This document shows positions 17,884 to 25,398 of a DNA stretch of 64,000 bases, piece after piece. Below the pieces are notes generated by a model. The model searched no databases, was not told the DNA's origin, and worked only from the letters and a program-made list of their open reading frames with translations. The position numbers were made by a program, and so were the translations under genes. The stretch is taken from positions 310,001-374,000 of the forward strand of contig JADJOF010000003.1 of NCBI GenBank assembly GCA_016713885.1. Direction: 5' to 3'. This DNA is from Bdellovibrionales bacterium. GTDB taxonomy: Bacteria > Bdellovibrionota > Bdellovibrionia > Bdellovibrionales > JAMPXM01. Every line of letters begins with the position of its first letter. Within the stretch, counting starts at the first letter, position 1.

Positions 17884-18280
17884 CGGTCTTTTCGCCGTTT
17901 GTGAAGAGTTGAAAGCGGATGTCCCAGTCGCCACCCATTGAAAAGAAGACGCGGCTTGCGCGATACACGCCATCACTGAGCTTCTCGACGGTGACGGGAG
18001 ATGAGCCGTGTCCCATACTCGGCATCCAGAGTACGACCTTTACGCTTTCGGCTTTAGGCGGAACAAGTGAGGCGCGTGTGTCAGAGTCGACAAAGGAAAA
18101 GATGAAACTTCCAAAAGTGGTTTCGGTTGGACGTTGCTCCCAGAGCATCTGCACGCAAGTCGTGCATTTTGACTTTTCCTGCGCGCCAGCGTTGGCTTGG
18201 CCTGTTGGATTCTCTAGATAGACCGGACGTGCGCATGCCGTGACGAGAGAAAATCCAATGAGTAAAAACAATCGATACAT
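17855..18280 (-). CDS. FixH/YtkA-like lipoprotein
   Basis: A 141-residue lipoprotein: MYRLFLLIGFSLVTAC is a signal with lipobox ending at Cys16. After a CTTC pair near residue 40 comes an Ig-like domain of the FixH/YtkA type with VVLWMPSMGHGSSPVTVEKL and VYRASRVFFSMGGDWDIRFQ. The MPxMxHG pattern is shared with proteins that sit beside copper handling genes. GGAGA precedes the ATG. It is a paralogue of the gene at 18862-19278 (same MGHGSSPVT motif). Confidence 0.75.
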   Translation of the reverse strand: MYRLFLLIGFSLVTACARPVYLENPTGQANAGAQEKSKCTTCVQMLWEQRPTETTFGSFIFSFVDSDTRASLVPPKAESVKVVLWMPSMGHGSSPVTVEKLSDGVYRASRVFFSMGGDWDIRFQLFTNGEKTDETTLSLIW

Positions 18281-18284
18281 CGAT

Positions 18285-18860
18285 TTAGTCTCCGCGGCTG
18301 ATCACGCATCCGAGCGTTCGTGATTCGGGGGTTGTGACCGGGCGTCCCGCCTCGATGTCGTTCAATGCATTTTCAAGATACTGTTTATCGGCTTGATCAG
18401 CCTTTGATGAATTGGTGACGCCACCGCGGTAGACGACTTCGTTTTTTAAATCCAGAACAAAGGCGTGCGGCGTTTTAGAGGCGTGATAGGCATCGGCGAT
18501 TTTAAGTTCGCGATCGCGAAGAACCGGAAAGGGTAGTCCCTGAGTTTCAAAGTAGGCGCGTGCGACCTCAATAGACTCGTTGGCGTTGGAGTTCACCGCA
18601 AAAAAATTGAATTCAGGATGCTTGGCGCTGAGACGCTTTAAAAGCCCGATGTGGCTATGTGAACACGGGCAAGTGGCCGAGAGAAAAACAAGCACGGTCC
18701 CTTTGGCTCCGTGCGAGACTGAGACTTGCGAACCAAGGCGACCGCCACTGCTGTTGAGCCGAGCACCCGAGAGCTCCGGCAAAAGTGCGTGCGCCGCCAC
18801 CGCCACGTTGGCGGTGAGCAGGCAAAGTGCGGCGATCAGATTCGCAAGCTGGCGATGCAT
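18285..18860 (-). CDS. Exported thioredoxin-fold (redoxin) protein
   Basis: A 191-residue protein with a signal peptide (LANLIAALCLLTANVAVAAHA) and an AhpC/TSA-type redoxin domain: GTVLVFLSATCPCSHSHIGL holds the active-site cysteines, followed by VNSNANESIEVARAYFETQ, a DRELKIADAYHASKTPHAFV cis-Pro loop and EVVYRGGVTNSSKAD. The CPCSHSH site differs from the usual CxxC and might bind metal through Cys and His. It lies 1 base before the next FixH-like gene in the operon. Confidence 0.8.
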   Translation of the reverse strand: MHRQLANLIAALCLLTANVAVAAHALLPELSGARLNSSGGRLGSQVSVSHGAKGTVLVFLSATCPCSHSHIGLLKRLSAKHPEFNFFAVNSNANESIEVARAYFETQGLPFPVLRDRELKIADAYHASKTPHAFVLDLKNEVVYRGGVTNSSKADQADKQYLENALNDIEAGRPVTTPESRTLGCVISRGD

Positions 18861-18861
18861 T

Positions 18862-19278
18862 TTACTTCACCTCGACCGGGATCACGATCTCGTGAGCGGT
18901 GCCGAGGTAGTCAAATCCAACCTTCACTTGCCATTCGCCTTGCATAACGAAATAAGCGTCGCTGACCGTGTAGCGGATGTAATCGAGCATCGTGATCGTG
19001 ACCGGAGATGACCCATGGCCGTGACCACCCATATCCATCCAAAGAGTCACCGTGACGTTTTTAATCTCCTTTGGGTCCAGGCTGGCAGCTGGCATGAAGT
19101 GAAGCATGAACTCTGTTGCATCGGTTGAATTGGGCTCCGCCTTAAAGCCGAGGTGGGCACAGAGATCAGCAGAGGTCGCTGAGCAAACCTGTGGTGTGTG
19201 ATAGGAGTGAGCCTTGGCTGTGGTTGGTGCGAATGCAGTCAGGGCTGCGGTGGCGATAGCGATTGCGAAAAGTTTCAT
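18862..19278 (-). CDS. FixH/YtkA-like exported protein
   Basis: A 138-residue protein starting at ATG 19278 with signal LFAIAIATAALTAFAPTTAKA. The mature part carries HSYHTPQVCSAT at its N-terminus and an Ig-like FixH/YtkA domain with VTLWMDMGGHGHGSSPVTIT and SDAYFVMQGEWQVKVGF. Histidines and methionines in the loop suggest a metal or haem related role. First gene of the four-gene minus-strand operon; divergent from 19333. Confidence 0.75.
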   Translation of the reverse strand: MKLFAIAIATAALTAFAPTTAKAHSYHTPQVCSATSADLCAHLGFKAEPNSTDATEFMLHFMPAASLDPKEIKNVTVTLWMDMGGHGHGSSPVTITMLDYIRYTVSDAYFVMQGEWQVKVGFDYLGTAHEIVIPVEVK

Positions 19279-19332
19279 GATTCTTTCCTCCAATGTTTGA
19301 CCCAGGTGTAACCGAACGCGAGGATCTTTTCC

Positions 19333-20268
19333 ATGCAACAAAACGTAGCGCTGCTTTTTCTTGTGCTCACCTTTATTTTTTCCGGTTGTGCGACAGGCGG
19401 GCGGGGGCAAAGCGCCCCAGCTTCGGCCCCGCGGGCCGTGGTCCTGATGACTGACTTTGGTTTAAAGGATGGAGCGGTGAGCGCCATGAAGGGAGTTGCG
19501 TTTCAGGCTGCACCCTTCGTACTTGTGAGTGATCTCACACATGACGTACCTCCCTACGACATTTGGACGGGGGCTTATCGCCTGAGCCAAACCTACGCGT
19601 TTTGGCCAAAGGGAACGGTCTTTGTGGCGGTTGTGGATCCTGGCGTTGGCTCTGAGCGAAAGTCGATCGCGCTTGAGACGGCGTCGGGGCATATTTTTGT
19701 CGGACCCGACAACGGACTCTTTACGCTCGTTGCCGATGGCGCCGGCATTTCGCATGTGGTCGCCATTGACGAAGCGAAGCAGCGCATCAAAGGTTCTGAC
19801 GAGAGCTATACATTCCACGGTCGCGATCTCTACGCCTATGTCGGCGCAAGGCTTGCCGCCGGGCATATCGACCTTACGGCCTTGGGGGCGCCTCTAGGAC
19901 GAGAGATTGAGCGCATTCCCTACCAGAGGGCTGAGCGTCGGGGGCAGGTGATCAACGGCGGCATTCCGGTTCTTGATCCCAATTATGGCAATGTCTGGAC
20001 GAATATTCCCAAGGCGTTGATGAAGAGCTCGGGCCTGTCTCCGCGCTATAGGATTGTGATTCGCGAGAAAGCGCGCGAGGTATTCCGTGGCGAATTGCCA
20101 CTTGTGGAGACCTTTGCTGCGGTTCCAAAGGGAAAGCCACTTCTTTACTTCAATAGCCTGATGAATTTGGCGTTGGCTCTCAATCAGGGGGATTTTGCCA
20201 AGGCTCATCGCGTGGGGTCAGGGCCGCTTTGGTCGATTGAGATCGAGCCGGTCGGGAAATCGCAATAA
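19333..20268 (+). CDS. SAM hydroxide adenosyltransferase family (DUF62) lipoprotein
   Basis: A 311-residue protein with a lipoprotein signal (LFLVLTFIFSGC) in front of a full SAM hydrolase/DUF62 domain: VVLMTDFGLKDGAVSAMKG, AVVDPGVGSERKSIAL, VGPDNGLFTLV and SYTFHGRDLYAYVGARLAAG, all family hallmarks. Known members split S-adenosylmethionine to adenosine and methionine with hydroxide, or are fluorinases/chlorinases. A lipid anchor is unusual, since SAM is cytosolic; the protein would work in the periplasm, possibly on prey-derived or leaked nucleoside compounds (inference). Confidence 0.85.
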   Translation: MQQNVALLFLVLTFIFSGCATGGRGQSAPASAPRAVVLMTDFGLKDGAVSAMKGVAFQAAPFVLVSDLTHDVPPYDIWTGAYRLSQTYAFWPKGTVFVAVVDPGVGSERKSIALETASGHIFVGPDNGLFTLVADGAGISHVVAIDEAKQRIKGSDESYTFHGRDLYAYVGARLAAGHIDLTALGAPLGREIERIPYQRAERRGQVINGGIPVLDPNYGNVWTNIPKALMKSSGLSPRYRIVIREKAREVFRGELPLVETFAAVPKGKPLLYFNSLMNLALALNQGDFAKAHRVGSGPLWSIEIEPVGKSQ

Positions 20269-20330
20269 GTTAACGGCCTAGGGTTGTCATTGCCGGCGAC
20301 TTTGGCTAGTTCAATAGTCTCCGTTTGTGT

Positions 20331-20407
20331 GTGCTCGTAGCTCAGTTGGATAGAGTGTCAGCCTCCGAAGCTGAAGGTCAGTGGTTCAAATCCACTCGGG
20401 CACACCA
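20331..20407 (+). tRNA. tRNA-Arg (anticodon CCG)
   Basis: Cloverleaf with acceptor GTGCTCG/CGGGCAC, D arm GCTCAGTTGGATAGAGT, anticodon stem TCAGC/GCTGA with loop CTCCGAA (anticodon CCG), T arm GTGG-TTCAAAT-CCAC, discriminator A and an encoded CCA end. 77 nt. Confidence 0.95.
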
Positions 20408-20591
20408 GTTTTTTCTTGGCGTGGCGTTTGTTTATTCTTTCGAAGCGGTTCAAGTCGTTGTCGGCTAGGTGATCCGCATTCCAGTATGGCCTAGGTCCAG
20501 TTTCGATTCGCGACAGAATTCAGGTTGGAGTCCGAGCATGCAGGCATTGAAGGCCGGCTGTCGCATGTTACCCTTATCGAGGTATTGTAGG

Positions 20592-21488
20592 GTGAGGAGT
20601 TTGGATGCGGCCATTAGTTTACGCTTCTATTTTTCGCTAATCTTGCTGGTGATGCTTGAGGCCAATGCGAAAGAGGCCGTTGGCCCTGCTCACGGTGCTC
20701 ATATGTCGAATCGTCAGTCTACAAATCAGTCCACGAGATTGAGAGATTCTTTGCGAAAGCTTTGCGGTGGAATGGAAGCTGAGCACGGCGACGCCAAAAA
20801 GTTTTACGACTGCGTCGATTGGCACAATCAGGTTGAGGATACGAATCTGCGACAGCTGGCAGAGCGATGTGGCGGGGTAAAGGCTCTGAGTGCTGACCCT
20901 CCGAAGCATGAGGCCTGCATTGAAATCAACCGCGCCAGCTGGAAAGAGAGAACGGAACGGGCGCAAGAGGTCTGCGGTGGCTTCAGCGCATTCGTGGCAT
21001 CGACGGACAAATATCGGAAATGCTTTCGTGAAAATGTGAAGCAGCTTGAGTTTGTTCAGCCGAAAGAGTGTCCATCTGAGATTTCTAAATTAAAGGCCTC
21101 GAAATTTGATCCCAAAAAACCGCATACAAATGGAATGGCAATGTTGGTGTCGCAGGTCTCGCAGAATCTTGAGGTCTACGAAGGCGAGTTCTATGCGGTG
21201 GATCGACTGATGTCGCAACCGACGGTGTCGTTTGGCCTCTTATGTGCAGCACTGGGGCGAATGGAATCGAAGCGTGCGATGATCGGGAAAATGCTAGGGA
21301 TTCTTGCTGATACAGTTTTTCTTGAGCAGGTTTCAGATTTTGAGCCGAGCAACCGCGAGCTTTCGGATTTGACGTCGACCCTTTGTGAAACGTCGACTCC
21401 GAGTCAGGCCAGCATCCAAGCGGTTCAGAAAAAAGTCGATGCTTTGAGCCGCGGTTTAGGTTCCTATCGGAAGCGAATCTGCCTGTAG
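20592..21488 (+). CDS. Secreted protein with three CGG...C repeats
   Basis: A protein of about 298 residues, taken from GTG 20592 with GAGG nine bases upstream, so that it starts with a signal segment (FYFSLILLVMLEANA). The first half contains three tandem units of roughly 45 residues: KLCGGMEAEHGDAKKFYDCV, RCGGVKALSADPPKHEACIE and VCGGFSAFVASTDKYRKCF. Each has Cys-Gly-Gly and a second Cys 13-15 residues on, probably paired as disulfides. The second half is helical with CPSE and SFGLLCAAL. Family unknown. The frame is open further upstream to 20469. Confidence 0.65.
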   Translation: MRSLDAAISLRFYFSLILLVMLEANAKEAVGPAHGAHMSNRQSTNQSTRLRDSLRKLCGGMEAEHGDAKKFYDCVDWHNQVEDTNLRQLAERCGGVKALSADPPKHEACIEINRASWKERTERAQEVCGGFSAFVASTDKYRKCFRENVKQLEFVQPKECPSEISKLKASKFDPKKPHTNGMAMLVSQVSQNLEVYEGEFYAVDRLMSQPTVSFGLLCAALGRMESKRAMIGKMLGILADTVFLEQVSDFEPSNRELSDLTSTLCETSTPSQASIQAVQKKVDALSRGLGSYRKRICL

Positions 21489-21512
21489 ATCAAAAAGGCA
21501 AGCTTAAGTTTG

Positions 21513-22004
21513 TTAGCAGTTATACGACTTACGGCTGTTAGTGTCTGAACTCTCGCCGCCTGAGCGGGCCTCGGTGGCTCGCTCGTACTCCTTTTTATAA
21601 AGCTCGTTTTTGGCGGCGAGGGCGTGTCCCATGCGCAAGGTTGCAAGCGCCCAGATCTCGTATTGATCCTCGCTGAGTTTTTCTTTGAGTGTCGCGTGGA
21701 AGAGTTTGAGCCAATGGGCGAGGAGCTCGCTATTAAAACCAGCAAAGAAGTGTTTTTCGACGGGATTGTACTGGCTCATCATATAGGGCGTTCCGCCAAA
21801 GCGAATCCACCAGAAATGAGTGAGGCGTTTAACGTGATCGGGCCAATCGTGAACCGACATAAACGGAACGCTTAAAAGCGGATCGGTTTGGATGCGGCTA
21901 TAGAACAGGTCTACGACCGTGTGGATGTCGCGATGGGTAAATTCGACGCCATTGAGTGTGAGAGCGTCGGTCTCGTGAGGATGGGCGGTCTTTTTGGAGG
22001 TCAC
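21513..22004 (-). CDS. Group III truncated haemoglobin
   Basis: A 163-residue globin of the 2/2 class, group III: THRDIHTVVDLFYSRIQTDP, SVHDWPDHVKRLTHFWWIRF and a proximal-histidine helix LAHWLKLFHATLKEKL. Group III globins are linked to NO and reactive nitrogen chemistry. I set the start at GTG 22004 because AGGAGC precedes it; the frame extends to 22115 but would cross the operator palindrome. It is divergent from nnrS and shares the palindrome at 22022-22046 with it. Confidence 0.85.
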   Translation of the reverse strand: MTSKKTAHPHETDALTLNGVEFTHRDIHTVVDLFYSRIQTDPLLSVPFMSVHDWPDHVKRLTHFWWIRFGGTPYMMSQYNPVEKHFFAGFNSELLAHWLKLFHATLKEKLSEDQYEIWALATLRMGHALAAKNELYKKEYERATEARSGGESSDTNSRKSYNC

Positions 22005-22021
22005 AGGCTTGCTCCTCTTGT

Positions 22022-22046
22022 ATTGTTGTATATTATATACAACAAT
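22022..22046. promoter_or_regulatory. NsrR-like operator palindrome
   Basis: A 25-bp perfect palindrome: ATTGTTGTATAT, central T, ATATACAACAAT. It lies between the divergent haemoglobin and nnrS genes, and an NsrR-type regulator is encoded 1.2 kb away. The size and AT-rich dyad fit Rrf2-family operators (NsrR sites are 11-1-11 dyads). Confidence 0.75.
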
Positions 22047-22078
22047 TAGAAGGTCTGTCAAGACCGGGAGAAACAACG

Positions 22079-23192
22079 ATGAGAAAGCTTGCGCCCTATC
22101 AAATCTTTTTTCCAATAGGGGTTCTTTGTTCGGCCCTGGCTATTGGCGTTTGGCTTGTACAGAACCTTGGCTGGTTTGATGCACCGGCGATGTTGATTCA
22201 TTCGAAACTGATCATCGGTGGATTTCTCTGGAGCTTTATTGTGGGCTTTCTGATGACAGCGATCCCAAAGATGACGGGAACTGCTGGCGCAAGACGCGGA
22301 GAGGTCGCCGTTGCGATCTTGCTTATTGCGATACAGATTGTGTTTTCTTGGTTTGTCGATGGCCGACCATTTTACTTGGGGCAGACGCTGGTCGTTCTCT
22401 TTGTGATGGTCTTTGCCGGCAGGCGAGTGTTGAAACGAACGCGCGCGTTACCGGTGTTTTTCTCGCATATGGTGTTGGCCATGGTTCTCATTGGGAGGGG
22501 CAGCGGCGCTTTTTCAAGGTGAGCGGATGATGGGGATTCATTTGTTTCATGTCGGAACCATTTTGCTTTTGATTTTGGGAATTGGGACGCGCTTTTTCTC
22601 ATTTCTTTCCGGACTCCCGTCGGAGTTTGAGGGGATGCCGATTCGACGACAATGGGTGTTTCATCTCTTAGGACTTTTAGTGGCCGCGCAACTTGTCTTG
22701 GCCGGCGCTGGGGTCAGGGCTGCGTACTTGGGGCTTTTTGTGACGACGCTGCTGTATCTGCTCTTGGTCTGGAGGGTCTTACGCCGCTCGGAGCGGCCAT
22801 CGTCCTTAAAGACTGCGGTTCGCATCGTTGCATTTATGATTCCGCTGAGTTTTTTGCTTTGTTGGATTGAGCCGACGCAGTTTTTGGCGTGGCTTCACCT
22901 TTTGTTTATCGGTTGTTTTGGTATGATGACTTATGCAGTGGCAACGCGGGTGACGCTGGCGCATGGCGCGTACTCGACCGATCTTGAGATCCGCTCGCGC
23001 AGCCTTTGGGTTTTTGTTACACTGCTTTCGCTTTCAGCTGTCACGCGCATGTTCTATGGCGTGATGGACGGACCTGTGAAGGCTCATTTGCTTCATGCGG
23101 CGGCTATGTTTTGGCTTTTGGCTGTGGGGTGCTGGTGCTACTCTTTTGCAAGGCGAATCATTGTGCCAGGCAATCAGGTGCAAGCGTGCTAA
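22079..23192 (+). CDS. nnrS: NnrS family haem-copper membrane protein (frame break near 22495)
   Basis: NnrS is a polytopic membrane protein protecting against nitrosative stress. The first frame (ATG 22079) gives LIHSKLIIGGFLWSFIVGFL and MTAIPKMTGT, the NnrS core signature, and runs out at 22522. The second frame takes over at GGGAGGGGC (22493-22501) with GGAAALFQGERMMGIHLFHV and several more helices, including LLFIGCFGMMTYAVATRVTL and LLHAAAMFWLLAVGCWCY. The combined length near 370 residues and about 12 helices fits the family. The break is at a G-rich run and equals one base. Confidence 0.85.
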
Positions 23193-23219
23193 AAGAGCAA
23201 ACGGCAAAGGAGCAGGTGC

Positions 23220-23621
23220 ATGCGTTTAACTGACCACACCGACTACTCACTTCGAGTTCTGATGTATCTGAACCAAAAGAAGGAACTCGTGACTTTAAAT
23301 GAGCTTGCCGAGGCACTTCAGATCTCGCGCAACAACCTCATTAAAGTTTCAAACCGACTCGCCAAACAGGGGTTCATCGATACAAGTCGCGGTCCGGGCG
23401 GTGGACTGACAATTCGGCCAGAGGCGGGGAAGGCCTCCTTGAAAGATATTATCAGCAAGACCGAAGAGACGTTTCAGCTAGCGGAATGTTTTCAAGGGAC
23501 GAAGAGCAGCTGCACGTTCTTGAAGCGCTGCCGTTTGAAGAAAAGCTTGAATCAGGCGCTTGATGCTTTTCTGAATTCGCTTGAGCAAACGACGTTGAAT
23601 GATGTCACGGTGTCGGTATGA
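23220..23621 (+). CDS. nsrR: Rrf2-family regulator, NsrR type
   Basis: A 133-residue winged-helix repressor. N-terminus MRLTDHTDYSLRVLMYLNQK and the recognition helix ISRNNLIKVSNRLAKQGFID are NsrR-like. Three cysteines for a [4Fe-4S] or [2Fe-2S] cluster are present in AECFQGTKSSCTFLKRC. NsrR senses NO through this cluster and represses detoxification genes. AAGGAG precedes ATG. It follows nnrS by 27 bases and overlaps the next gene by 4, so it is in one operon and probably autoregulated through the palindrome at 22022. Confidence 0.9.
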   Translation: MRLTDHTDYSLRVLMYLNQKKELVTLNELAEALQISRNNLIKVSNRLAKQGFIDTSRGPGGGLTIRPEAGKASLKDIISKTEETFQLAECFQGTKSSCTFLKRCRLKKSLNQALDAFLNSLEQTTLNDVTVSV

Positions 23622-24157
23622 AAAAGCGTACGTTTCCACTCTCGAAGGTCTACGGTCTGCTTGAGACAGGACCCGTGGTTTTAATGACGACGGCCCATCG
23701 CGGACAAACCAACGTGATGACGATGTCCTGGAAAACGATGGTTGATTTCGAACCACCGCTTGTCGCTTGCGTGGTGAGCAATCGAAATCACAGTTTTGAA
23801 ATGCTGAGGAAGAGTCGCGAGTGTGTCCTCAATATCCCGACCGTTGAAATTGCGAGGCAAGCTGTGGCTTGTGGCAATAGTTCTGGGCGGCGACTCAAGA
23901 ACAAAATCGAGGCGCTAGGGCTTACGGCCGTGCCGGCAAAGACGGTCGGGGCGCCGCTGATCGCCGAATGCTACGCCAATCTTGAGTGCAAAGTCGTTGA
24001 TACGAGTCTTGTGAAAAAGTACGGCCTATTTTTTCTCGAGGTCAGAAAAGCCTGGGTGGCGCCGCAGAAAAAGTGGCCCGCCACGCTTCATCACTGTGGT
24101 CGGGGGCAGTTTATCGTTGCCGAGAAGACCATCAGGCTTCGATCAAAAGCGAAATAG
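23618..24157 (+). CDS. Flavin reductase-like FMN-binding protein (flavoredoxin type)
   Basis: A 179-residue split-barrel flavoprotein: VVLMTTAHRGQTNVMTMSWK, PPLVACVVSNRNHSFEML, ECVLNIPTVEIARQAVACGN and LIAECYANLECKVVDT follow the flavin reductase-like order. Start overlaps the nsrR stop by 4 bases (ATGA). Placed in an NO-responsive operon, it may supply electrons to NO or nitrosyl reduction; this is inference. Confidence 0.82.
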   Translation: MKKRTFPLSKVYGLLETGPVVLMTTAHRGQTNVMTMSWKTMVDFEPPLVACVVSNRNHSFEMLRKSRECVLNIPTVEIARQAVACGNSSGRRLKNKIEALGLTAVPAKTVGAPLIAECYANLECKVVDTSLVKKYGLFFLEVRKAWVAPQKKWPATLHHCGRGQFIVAEKTIRLRSKAK

Positions 24158-24244
24158 GTGCGTTCCAGTTTAGGGACGTTTTAGAGTGCCTGGTCCTCGC
24201 CACAGTTTCTTGACTTGGACTTTTGGGACCTCCAGAATTCTCAT

Positions 24245-25081
24245 ATGTCTAACTTGCAAAAAAAGACGGCTCTGATTTTGGTCGGATGTTGCATTACGGC
24301 TTGTGCGCAGCTGCATCACATTCAGATCGGCGATGTGGCCAGTCACTCGGGCTATGTGCAAAAGCCATTTGAAATCAAGATCAGTGAGACGGGTATCAAC
24401 ATTGGTGAAGCCGTCGAGATTTCAAAGAGGTTCATGAATAAGGATCAGGGAAAAGACGCTGAAGGTGTTGCAGCACTGATTGGACTTTTCCAAATGGGGC
24501 CGGTGACAGGGAATCCGGTGTACGTGAAAGACTACGCGAAGAACTTGGTTCAATTGGTCTACGAGAAATGTCCGTCTGGAAAAGTCACCGGGCTGATGTC
24601 GATTCGCGAAACAAGAAAATATCCGGTGATCTCGGGCGAGATCGTTAAAGTAACGGGCTACTGTCTGCAGAAAAAGAGGGATGACGAGATGAAATCACTT
24701 TGGATGACGATATCGACGGCCGCTTTGGTCTGCGGCTGCGCTTCGATCAATAGCCTTTCTTTGACCCCGATCCCGGCCGATCGCAAAACGCAGGTGAAAG
24801 TCGAATCGAGCAAGGTGATTATCCTTGGTTTTAACTTTGATAATGATTTTGTTGACGGTATGGTTGATGACCTTCGTCGCCAGTGCCCGAACGGCAAGGT
24901 CACCGGAATTCTCACGAAAGATGAGAACATCAATTACTTTTTATACCTCGTTTGGAAGAAGCAGGTTACGGCCACGGGGTATTGTGTAACCACGGGAACG
25001 GCGAAGGCTGAAAAGCCAAAAGCGCGCGGGACAGCGTCGGATGAGTCACAGGCGGCTCCTGCGGCCGAGGCGGAGTTGTGA
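24245..25081 (+). CDS. Two paralogous lipoproteins read as one frame
   Basis: The frame from ATG 24245 contains two complete lipoprotein units. Unit 1 has lipobox ILVGCCITAC and ends with KCPSGKVTGLMSIRE and VKVTGYCLQKK. Unit 2 begins at ATG 24689 with its own signal and lipobox (MKSLWMTISTAALVCGC) and repeats the pattern QCPNGKVTGILTKDE and VTATGYCV. A signal peptide inside a mature lipoprotein makes no sense, and adding one A to the A5 run at 24671-24675 would end unit 1 with a TGA at once. So this is probably two genes (24245-about 24683 and 24689-25081) joined by an indel. Function unknown. Confidence 0.75.
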   Translation: MSNLQKKTALILVGCCITACAQLHHIQIGDVASHSGYVQKPFEIKISETGINIGEAVEISKRFMNKDQGKDAEGVAALIGLFQMGPVTGNPVYVKDYAKNLVQLVYEKCPSGKVTGLMSIRETRKYPVISGEIVKVTGYCLQKKRDDEMKSLWMTISTAALVCGCASINSLSLTPIPADRKTQVKVESSKVIILGFNFDNDFVDGMVDDLRRQCPNGKVTGILTKDENINYFLYLVWKKQVTATGYCVTTGTAKAEKPKARGTASDESQAAPAAEAEL

Positions 25082-25083
25082 GA

Positions 25084-25398
25084 ATGTATCTTCGCATTCT
25101 CTTGCCGTCACTTCTGTTGATGGGCTGCACTCACAGTTTGCACATGGCGCACGTCAGCGACTTTGCGCCAACCTATCAAGAGTATCGTAAGGGTGAGCTT
25201 GTGAAGGCGCGGGCCGAGCAGTGGACGTTTATGGGCTTTACCGGCAACACCGATTATGTCGATCAGGCCTATCGTCAAATGATCTCGGAGTGTCCGAACG
25301 GATCAATTCAAGGAATCGTTTCGCAGTATTCGACAAGCCACGGGTTCTTTTCATGGACGAATGTCGTTGATATGCAGGGACTTTGCATCAAGCAGTAA
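25084..25398 (+). CDS. Third paralogous small lipoprotein
   Basis: A 104-residue lipoprotein (LRILLPSLLLMGC) with the same module as the two preceding units: ECPNGSIQGIVSQY and VDMQGLCI. GGAG precedes ATG 25084 and the gene starts 2 bases after the previous stop. All three share a Cys-Pro-x-Gly-x(2)-x-Gly core and a C-terminal Gly-x-Cys, probably one disulfide. They resemble small lipoproteins of Bdellovibrio-type genomes. The 3' end overlaps the convergent carrier gene by 11 bases. Confidence 0.75.
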   Translation: MYLRILLPSLLLMGCTHSLHMAHVSDFAPTYQEYRKGELVKARAEQWTFMGFTGNTDYVDQAYRQMISECPNGSIQGIVSQYSTSHGFFSWTNVVDMQGLCIKQ

